A DNA stretch of 64,000 nucleotides from Emydura subglobosa (taxonomy: Eukaryota; Chordata; Testudines; Chelidae), in contig ML679990.1 of NCBI GenBank assembly GCA_007922225.1, positions 1 to 64,000 on the forward strand. Direction: 5' to 3'. The notes under the pieces were generated by a model. The model was not told where the DNA came from. It did no database searches and worked only from the letters and a program-made list of their open reading frames with translations. Positions 57,201 to 64,000 of this stretch are shown here, in pieces. Made by a program: the position numbers and the translations under genes. Within the stretch, counting starts at the first letter, position 1. Every line of letters starts with the position of its first letter.

Positions 57201-57915
57201 ACGACTGCCAGCCCGCAACGGGCTCCAACCGGCTGTGCCCCCTACGGTCAGTCCCCAGAGCCCTCCGCTCCCGCCCAGCAACGGCCGTGGGAAAGTCTGT
57301 CCCCATCCAGGCTGGCTCGCTCTGAACACACAGAGAACCCCTGGCCCCACTCAGCAAGGCAGTGGGGCTCCTAGCCCCGAACGCAGGCGGCATGCACTTC
57401 TCCAAGCACAGAAAGGGGACAAAAACAAGGGCCTCGGTGCATCAAAGAATCTTCCTTCTGCCAGGGAGAAGTGGCCAAACCCCCCGTCCAGAAGCCCAAG
57501 CCTGAGACCTGACTGCACGTGTCATGTTCTGGCACCCGTCGCTCATGGCCACATGCCGGGGCTGTCGCTGGGAGGCAGAGGAGGGTCCCTGAACCTAGGA
57601 GGGCTCTAAGGGAGGGGATAGCATGCTTCACTCTGGAGGGGATACCCCCATATCCACCGAGAAACAACTCAGGGGGCATCGTTATAGTAACCGCAGCAGC
57701 CACCCCCCCGCTCCAAGCCCGCAGGGTACAGAACAGAGGCCTACCTTATCCAGGAAGCACAGCTTGTCCCTGGTCTTGGCGTCCAGGATCTCCACCTCAA
57801 AGAAAAGAACAGCCTTTTTAGATTTCTTGGCCCTGGGGTGGCGTGTGCGCCCGATGCCGTTCACACCCAGCAGGAGGGGCTGGCCCCCCTCCAGGGGCAC
57901 CGCGTTCACATCCAT
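42924..57915 (-). CDS. TECR: Very-long-chain trans-2,3-enoyl-CoA reductase
   Basis: Endoplasmic-reticulum enzyme that uses NADPH to reduce trans-2-enoyl-CoA in the last step of very-long-chain fatty acid elongation; it also acts in sphingosine-1-phosphate breakdown. Coding exons, 5' to 3': 57915-57745, 49932-49881, 48903-48859, 48299-48196, 48103-47988, 47375-47270, 47083-47011, 46234-46191, 45846-45789, 44479-44391, 44125-44080 and 43051-42924. Introns are GT/AG and the phases close exactly: 1032 nt, 343 aa. A ubiquitin-like N-terminal part ([33 protein letters not shown]) precedes the multi-pass steroid-5-alpha-reductase-type domain. Tyr283 in CPNYTYE aligns with the catalytic Tyr248 of the human enzyme, and Pro217 in INHPLYTPP aligns with human Pro182, mutated in recessive intellectual disability. 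The C-terminus is [12 protein letters not shown]. The N-terminus is 35 residues longer than the 308-aa human form. Confidence 0.96.
43800..43945 (+). repeat. MIR-type SINE in a TECR intron
   Basis: GAGCGTGGGTTCTATTCCCC..CTGCTGTGCCTCGGTTCCCCC..CCCCATGAGAGGGAGATGAT matches the MIR core and 3' part. Confidence 0.6.
48196..48299 (-). CDS. TECR: TECR coding exon 4 (source of the inverted copy)
   Basis: 104 nt encoding the end of the ubiquitin-like region ([16 protein letters not shown]) through [10 protein letters not shown]. Bases 48226-48288 are repeated exactly in inverted orientation at 49119-49181. Confidence 0.95.
49119..49181 (+). repeat. Exact inverted copy of 63 bp of TECR exon 4
   Basis: The plus strand here reads the same 63 bases as the minus strand of 48288-48226, with no mismatch; flanks differ immediately on both sides. 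It lies in TECR intron 2, antisense to the gene. It keeps an open frame ([15 protein letters not shown]..) but has no splice sites or start of its own. Confidence 0.95.
50475..50715 (+). repeat. MIR-type SINE plus ancient repeat in TECR intron 1
   Basis: It has the head GGTAGAGGAAGCATGGGCTACTG.. and the core AGTCCCAGCTCTGCTGCTGACC, then AAGTTCTTTGGGGCAGGGACCGTCTCTACCC, the tail seen in many amniote SINEs. Confidence 0.75.
51253..51285. repeat. (CT)n microsatellite
   Basis: An uninterrupted run of about 15 CT dinucleotides in TECR intron 1. Confidence 0.95.
51290..53440. other. TECR intron 1, no feature recognised
   Basis: Only short non-conserved frames. I see no exon-like segment with flanking splice sites and no RNA gene. 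Confidence 0.4.
53440..53630. repeat. Degraded Harbinger-like MITE fragment
   Basis: The interior filler (TTGACACTGCG.., TTTTGTCAACCAAAGCTGACATTGGG) and the right end (TAGTATGGACCGGGCCTCA) resemble the family at 60447-60723. The left terminus is lost. Confidence 0.45.
54105..54325 (+). repeat. MIR-type SINE in TECR intron 1
   Basis: A near-complete MIR: GATGGATAGAACACTGGACTGGGG.., TGCTGTGTGACCTGGGGCGAGTCACTTCCC and AAGTGCTTGGAGACCTACAGATGAAAAGTGC. Confidence 0.85.
55300..55845 (-). repeat. Ancient LINE/SINE fragments
   Basis: CAGAAGGGATCATTAGATCCTCTAGTCTGACCTCC (55327-55362) is a LINE 3'-end fragment. CCCCCATTGCGCTAGGTGCTGTACAAACCACACAG is the dispersed SINE piece. The stretch at 55695-55840 is a minus-strand MIR. 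Confidence 0.65.
55850..57740. other. TECR intron 1 near the first exon, no feature recognised
   Basis: GC-rich intronic sequence. The long frames here are not conserved and have no matching splice context. Confidence 0.4.
57745..57915 (-). CDS. TECR: TECR first coding exon (long N-terminus)
   Basis: 57 codons run from ATG at 57915 to a GTAGGC donor. It begins [11 protein letters not shown] and includes [12 protein letters not shown] before the conserved EVEILD. An in-frame TGA lies upstream, so this ATG (GGGGCATGG) is the first in frame. Within the exon, TTCTTTTCTTTGAG|GTGGAG at 57796/57795 is a plausible splice acceptor. It would join the conserved VEILD part to a distant exon ending in ..E, as in the short human form. 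The exon could therefore serve both as a first exon and as an internal one. Confidence 0.8.
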
Positions 57916-58215
57916 GCCCCTCCACGAGTCTTCCACGCAAAACCCCGGGAGCGCGTGGAGCCAGGGGCCAGGGACTCAACCCTGCAGCTTTGCCCCGGCT
58001 GTCCCAGTCCGCGGATTCCTAACGGCACCGCTTCTCCAGCGCTCGGTGAGATCTCGCCTCGCTCCAGGAGGATTTCGGCGGCCGCCCCACGAACAGGAGC
58101 CAGCATGGAGAGCAGAGGTCTGCGCGGCAGGCTGATTCGGAGGCGTAACCTGATAGCACGGGGGGGTGAACGGTTACCGGTCCCAGCTAAATATAAAACT
58201 TAGCCCAGCTCCTCA
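57916..58215 (-). promoter_or_regulatory. TECR: Probable TECR promoter / 5' UTR
   Basis: A CpG-rich block (GGCGGCCGCC near 58077-58086) lies directly upstream of the long-form ATG. Further up, at about 58188-58203, the minus strand reads AGTTTTATATTTAG, a TATA-like element about 275 bp before the ATG. I infer a promoter here. A separate distal promoter for the short form may lie beyond the window. Confidence 0.5.
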
Positions 58216-58219
58216 CAAG

Positions 58220-60300
58220 CAGCTCCTACCAGGAGCTTTTTAAAGGCACTGCCACTTCCCCAGGAGATTAATGCTGCCCAGCGTTCCCCTGGGTTTGTTA
58301 GTCACAGTCAGCAGCTTATTAAATGGGCTACTGCAGGTTACAACATGCGCAGTCCAGTGCAAGTCTCTCTCATCAGCACAATCTCTCTGTCCTGAAGCAC
58401 CTTCCACAAGCTTGCTATAAAGATATGAACTAAAACAGTCATCTCCCTTACGGCGCTCTATAATGGTTTTGTTTGTATCAATTCAGTAGGCTGATGGAGT
58501 TCCCTGTGCTACTTAAAAGAATAGCATGCATGATTAACCGGTGGAACTCTCCGCTGCAGGATATAATTGAGACAAAGGGGCTCGCAGGTTTAAAAAATAC
58601 ACAACTAGGCGTTTAGAAGAGACACCTCTGAAATTACACTGGCTAGGATAAAACCTCCTGCAGCTTTGCGTTCAAGCTTGTTGCATTCATAGACTCTCCA
58701 TCCCCATCACCAGGAAATGGCAGTACAGTAGGTATAGTATAGACAAATCATACTTTATCCTGAAGCAGCTAGCACGGGCCACTGTCAGAGACATGACCCA
58801 TGACTAGATGGATCCCTCCCCCCCAGTCCAGCAATTCCTGAATTCCCAGATGCATACATGCCATGCTTGTCCCTTGCTTTTGGGAAATCTTTTGCTGGAA
58901 AAACCATTGGCTCATTTGGCTCACTACAAAAATGCAGTATATTTTTTCCACTATAACTGCATTCGCCCGATTTCCCTATTCTTGCCCCCACCTGTTCTTA
59001 CCGCTCCCCCTTGCAACAAAATCAAAGCAGTGGAAGCTTTGTACTGACAGATTAAAGCCTTGACTCCACCAGGAAATATTACAGAAATACCACTGTTGCA
59101 AAAACCTGGACAACTCCATCAGCACCAACAACAGTGGAAGCACTGGTGCAGAGATGGGCTGCCACTGGCATTTCATAACGGGGCCGCTTAGACCTCCTCT
59201 GAGCAGGGTTAGAAGTGATAGTGCTTAAAACACCCAAACTAGCTGACAAACCAGCAGCACCACAATCCCTAGTGGAGAGAACACCGGTGATGCTGACCCT
59301 GGGCGTAAGCAGAACGGCTAAGCCTGGTTAGGATTTTTTCCCTAAAAGAAAAAATATTTGTTTATTACTCTTAAGGGTGTGGGACATGACGATTGCACAT
59401 TGATTAGCCAGTCCCACGCCTACAATATTGCAGTACAGAATCTGTGACCAACAGACCAGGGACTGCCCTTCGGAGAGCAAAAACTAAATGCCATTATCAC
59501 ATGAAACGTGCCCCACATCCTCTTCCTGGCAGAGGCAAACTTCTGAGAACTGGCTAGAAGTTAGAACTGGCTTGCACAGAAGAGGGAGGAGTCCGTGGCT
59601 GGTTCACACTTGAATTAACACTGCATTTTTTAAAGGCGCTGCAGAAGGCCTGGTTTTGAGCTGAGCGCAAGCAGCATGGGAACTGGGGGTCAGGGTGGAT
59701 AGAGCTTGACTAATGGCCAGCTGTAAATTTCACTCATTCTGTTGGAGTAGCTGGGAAACCTGCAGATCCACTCTCTCAGGGACTTAGGGAGGTGGCAGTG
59801 ATCTCAAATATGGAGAAGATACAGCACTAGTTATGTTTTGAATAATGAAGATATATCCTCTTCCTCTCCCCCTTGGGGACCTCCAAACCAACTTGGGGGA
59901 TTTCAAAATTACATTAAAAAGAATGAAGTTTACCACTGACAGTTATAGGTCTAGTTTTCAGAGGTGCAGCCACCTGCAACTCCAAGTGAAGTCAATGGAA
60001 GAAGCAGGAGCTCATCACCCATGAAAAGAAGTCTGACCCTCAGTACTACGGAGTATTCCACCCACGACAAACTCGGTGCACATTGTAGAGAGGGGCGATC
60101 TAGGCAGGTCTTCTGGGAACACAGCAAGGGGTTACTTATTGCAGGAGCTTCTACCTTTGGTAGCTGCAGAAAGGACTCCCAACAGCCTTGAACCAAAAAA
60201 TACATCAGCAGCAGAGAGATCTGCAGGATGCCTGGAGCAGTGGTCAGGCATGTCAATTCTCCTCTGGGTGAAGAGCTACAACCAATTCTGAAGTCAGCAA
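58220..60300. other. TECR upstream region, no feature recognised
   Basis: AT-richer sequence with only short frames. I looked for an exon coding an MKHYE-type start on the minus strand and did not find one. Confidence 0.4.
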
Positions 60301-60309
60301 TCAAGGACT

Positions 60310-60420
60310 GCTCTCAGGAGACCTGGGGACTACTCCTTGCTCTGTCACCGACCTGCTCCGTAAGCTCGGGCAAGTCACTTCCAATCACCATGCCTCTGTT
60401 TTCCTGGTCTATTTAGGTTA
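60310..60420 (+). repeat. MIR-type SINE fragment
   Basis: GGAGACCTGGGGACTACTCCTTGCTCTGTCACCGACCTGCTCCG..GGGCAAGTCACTTCC is a MIR core without its tail. Confidence 0.65.
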
Positions 60421-60446
60421 TCTGGGACGAGGCGGTCTCTGACTAT

Positions 60447-60723
60447 GGGCAGGTCTACACTTCAAATGCTGCATCAGTGCAGCTGTGCCACCACAGCGCT
60501 TCAGTGAAGATGCTGCTACGTCAATGAGAAAGCTTCTCCTGTCATAGTTAATCAGCCTCCATGAGAGGCAGAAGCGAGGTCGATGGGAGAAGCCCTCCCT
60601 TCGAGATAGTGCTGTCTACACCAGGGGTTAGGTCGGTATCACTGCTTTGCCCAGGGGTGTGGATTTTTCATGCCACTGAGTGACGTAGTTATACCCATGT
60701 ACGTTTAGAATATAGACCTGGCC
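60447..60723. mobile_element. Harbinger-like MITE
   Basis: The left terminus GGGCAGGTCTACACTTC and right terminus (other strand) GGCCAGGTCTATATTC form an inverted repeat with the TCTACAC signature. TTA follows on the right; the left flank is TAT, so the target duplication is not clean. Confidence 0.7.
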
Positions 60724-60729
60724 TTAGCG

Positions 60730-62770
60730 TCTGTACATGGTTTAGCACAATGGGGCCCTGATCTCAGCTGCAGCCTCTAGGTGTTATTATAAACACAAAC
60801 AACAATAAGCCAATGTACTGGGTAAAAAGGTCTTCGGGCCTTATTTGCAGTTGTTCTGAACCTGCCTCTGGTCCCCCTGACTTTAACCAGACTTGCAGGA
60901 GCTCAGCACCTCACAAAAACAGGCCTTAAAATGCACACACAAAGATTGCAGGATAAAAAACATGCAGAAAATCTCTCTCCTCTGCTACGTCTGCTCATTG
61001 TCATTGTGCCATTAAATTATCATTAAACAGCTCAAAGTTCACAGCCGCGGGGGCGTCCAGTTAGCAGTGACCCAGTGGTTGCCGTGTTCTGGGTACCTGC
61101 AGAATTTGGAGGGCAGAGAGCGATATTTCCTGCTGCTCTCCCTGTTGAGCTGCGAGGGACACTTGGGATTATTTTCACTTTGCCTTTAAGTGGTGGAGAA
61201 GGCGACAAATTCCTCTCGTGGATTCCTGAAAATTGCCCCCAGACAAGCTGGGAAAGAAACGGGACAGGGACTGTTTTCAGACACACTCGGAGGCCGCCCC
61301 AATGCATGCACAACTTGTTGTCTCAGAGATAACACACAAGTCTGTGCTCAGGGGCCCTTACGCATGGACTGGAAGAGCTTTAAATTCAAGGGGAACACCA
61401 CACAAAAAAAATCAGAGCAAAATGGTGCAGAGGTGTCCATGACAAATGTGTTTAGCTGTAACTCGGCCCTTCCTTTTCCTAGTCCCCCAATGCTCGCCCT
61501 CTGAACCCCCTTCCCAGCCACAAACAGGAAGAGAGAAATCCCCGCTCAGTCTTGCTGCGTGAAGCCATGGCTCGGTAAGGATGCGGCCCGTGGCTGCTTG
61601 CAGGAGGCAGGGAGAGCATGTTCTGCACTCTCAGCAGATGGCAAGGACCGGGTCCAAGGAGGCATATTAATAGAAGCTGTGCTCTGGAGGCTAGGACGGT
61701 TTATCACATGCCTCTAAACCCTGGAAACAACAAGTGGGTTCAAAGAATCTCGTGCAGGGGAAACAGCGGGCAGAGATACTGCTGAGCTAGTCAATACCTG
61801 AAAATACAATAGCCGACTCTGGAGGGGGGGGGGGGGGGGAGGGGAGGAACTGGGGGACTTCGTACACCAGAAGGGGATCGGGCAAAGGCATGATCAGGAG
61901 AGCCTGGCTATCAGCAAGTAGCTGGTATCCTTCAGAGACATCGATCTCAAACCACAGCAACCCTGCAGACCCCCCTAGGGGGATCCCCATGGGAAAGAAG
62001 GGCCCCTCCACTGAGGAGGGAGCTGGAGACAGAACGCCTCAAGAGCAAAGCAGAGGGACAGTGGAGCAGCCCCGTTGGTCACAGAAAGGTAAGGGACACC
62101 CCTGCTAAATAACTCTGTGCTACAGAGGAATAGCTGTTATTTGTACCACTGCCAGGCTGGGTTACGCTGCCCAGATCGGGCTCACCAATCTGGGTATTGA
62201 GAAAGTTTACCCTGGGGCTGGTCTGACTGCCTGAGCGTCCTTGCAAGAAGCTAGAAAACAGGACTAACATGTTCCCAAGAGAAGACAAAAGCAACAGCAC
62301 ATGGTGGAAAGCTACAGGCAAGTGTGCAGGGTACATATCCCCGGCAAAGAGACAGGCTAAAAAGTTGCAAGCAGGATTAATCAGGCGCGTGGAGTTCATT
62401 CTCCTCTTGCACAACATCTCTCTAGAGATCCCCAGTCAGAAAACACCATGCACCATCTGAAATCAATCCACCTGCTTTTTGGCTCTTAACACCCGAGGGG
62501 CACAAGCAATTATTAACTTGCCAATAATCAGACCCAGCATCAACACAGAACCTAAATAATTACAAGCACAGTTTTAAGAGACCATTGGCTGGGGAAGGGT
62601 GGAAACTGTTCTGCTGTAAATAACACATGTGGTTTTCCAGGGATAGTTGCCACTGTGACTCAGACTCCAAACTCCAGGCTGGTGACTGGGAAGGACAAAC
62701 AGATGGCAGGGAAGGAGTCAGCTGCCCCCATAAGTAAAACAGGAGTTTTCACCTAGGCAGCATTTTTCCA
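60730..62770. other. No gene recognised
   Basis: Mostly unclassified sequence. A pure G run lies at about 61823-61840 inside a G-rich tract. Confidence 0.4.
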
Positions 62771-62779
62771 TAGGAGAAT

Positions 62780-62965
62780 CTCAAAGCATTTTACAAAGGT
62801 TGGGTTGGTCACTATCTTTATCCTCATTTCACAGAGGGGGGAACTGAGGCACAAAATGACATACCCACAATCTCAGTCTGTCAGTGGCGGGGCCCACAAA
62901 TAGAACCCAAATCTCCCAACTCCCATTCCCCTGCTCTAACCACTAGGAAACACTGCTACTTCCCA
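62780..62965 (-). repeat. MIR-type SINE, reverse orientation
   Basis: On the minus strand it reads TTTCCTAGTGGTTAGAGCAGGGG..TTCTATTTGTGGGCCCCGCCACTGACAG..CCTCAGTTCCCCCC, a complete MIR head to tail. Confidence 0.8.
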
Positions 62966-62969
62966 GGAT

Positions 62970-64000
62970 GGAGACAGTAGAAGTGGCACATGCTTTAGAA
63001 GGAAGCATCTGGTACTAGGGCCTCCGAGAGAGATCAGCTGCTGGGCCCAGCCAGCACGCTTAGTGTGTTGAATACCAACCCTCCCAGGACCCAGAGGAGG
63101 TTCTTCGGGAAGGAGAACAAAAATCCCGGATGGCTGGGGCATTTGCACAGACTCTGGCTGCAGGTGGGCTCAGCGGCTCAGCACACAGGGTCTGGAACAG
63201 TGTGCTCTGCAGGGCAGAGAGCCAAAGCCCTGAGGAAGCTGTGGGCGGCCCCAACTGTGTTTATTCAGGGAAGAGGTGGTCAGCAGCGGCGGGCATGGCA
63301 TGTGGTGAACGGTCGGGCAGCTGCCGCTCAGCGTATGCTGGAGCAGAACCCAGACTCCGTGCGTAGTCTCAGAGTAAGGCCTTCTCTACTCAATGGGATA
63401 GGGCTGGGCCCTACGTGCCAGGTTAACCCGGTGCAAACTTCAGCCTGCTCTTGTCTGTGCTTAAGGGTCAGCTACACCAACTACTGAACTGGGGCTATTC
63501 CCCCCCGAGCAGAGACAAGGCCCAGGAGACAGGCTCCTTTAGGAGGCTCTCTCCTCATCGACCCTGAACAAGGAGATGAGCTAATCGTATTCCAGTAAGA
63601 AGCAGGAGCCATCTCTGTATTGGCAGAAGTTGCAGAGACTTCTGGGATATGGCCTGGATCTTATGGCCAGTGCATGTAGGGGCTTTAACGTAGGGCCAGT
63701 CTCATCAGCACAGGAAAAGTTCTCCTAAAGGAGCAAGCATTCCCTTTGCCAAGGCACCATGGGCTGGACAGTGAAGCAACCCTTCTGCTGATGGATTGCA
63801 AAGTCATCAGCTAGTGGGGGTCAGTGCAGGAGACTCTTCCCCCTGAAATACAGATTCACCCTGGCCCCCTTCAGCACTGCATGTCCCCTTGGACTAGGGA
63901 GTGTGGTGCATACTCACTGCCTGTGCATGGGGCTCTTTGGCCATCTCTAAAAGCCTCATTTACCCTGACCTGCTAGAGCAGAGGGCCCCAGAGGCAGTTT
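62970..64000. other. No gene recognised
   Basis: Window end. A frame at 63065-63487 is open but shows no recognised domain or splice context. Confidence 0.35.

Noticed and set aside
57682..57936. TECR first exon beginning at the upstream GTG (57936)
   Set aside because: GTG starts are not expected for this nuclear gene. The ATG at 57915 has a good context and follows an in-frame stop.
61567..61580. ATGGCTCG|GTAAGG, a start codon directly followed by a donor site, plus strand
   Set aside because: There is no matching downstream exon and no CpG island, so it is probably chance.

Overview
The window is vertebrate nuclear DNA. It has interrupted genes with GT/AG introns, CpG-rich promoters and no operon structure. 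About half of it is old interspersed repeats: CR1 LINEs, MIR-type SINEs, Harbinger and hAT non-autonomous transposons, ERVs and one complete Gypsy-class element. The repeat mix and the protein sequences point to a non-avian sauropsid. I think a turtle is most likely, but that is an inference from repeat style only. There are two assembly gaps, at 12721-12730 and 33419-33518.

Three protein-coding genes can be rebuilt exon by exon. (1) A C-type lectin, most probably CLEC17A (prolectin), lies on the minus strand at 34623..14990. It has 11 coding exons that stay in phase and give 342 aa: a cytoplasmic tail with Tyr-x-Asn and SH3-type motifs, one transmembrane segment, a coiled-coil neck and a Ca2+/mannose-type lectin domain with EPN and WND. 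(2) NDUFB7, a mitochondrial complex I subunit, lies on the plus strand at 37314..39825 with 3 exons and 131 aa. (3) TECR, the very-long-chain trans-2,3-enoyl-CoA reductase, lies on the minus strand at 57915..42924 with 12 coding exons and 343 aa, starting from a GC-rich first exon. The order and orientation CLEC17A - NDUFB7 - TECR match the arrangement on human 19p13.12. The three genes are neighbours and do not share a pathway.

Region by region: 1-3.7 kb holds a Harbinger element, a CCAT-type microsatellite, a broken CR1 and an hAT-like insertion. 3.7-7 kb is the 3' half of a decayed ERV: integrase, dUTPase, env-like remnant and 3' LTR. 7-14.7 kb is a mosaic of LTR-like, ERV-derived, hAT and Harbinger pieces. 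15-34.6 kb is CLEC17A. Its intron 8 holds a complete 7.5-kb Gmr1-like Gypsy element (16766-24233, TSD AGCGT) that itself carries a nested hAT and a nested CR1, and its intron 1 holds a 1.6-kb CR1. 34.7-36.9 kb is a degraded LINE and a minisatellite. 37-40 kb is NDUFB7. 40-42.9 kb is the convergent gap between NDUFB7 and TECR. 42.9-58.2 kb is TECR. 58.2-64 kb is upstream sequence with only repeats that I can recognise.

The observations most worth a second look are these: an exact 63-bp inverted copy of a TECR exon inside its own intron; the integrase-before-RT Gypsy element with a SCAN-like capsid; a dUTPase that appears to lie between the integrase core and a C-terminal integrase-like domain; a TECR first exon carrying two possible uses; and the exon-duplicated neck of CLEC17A.
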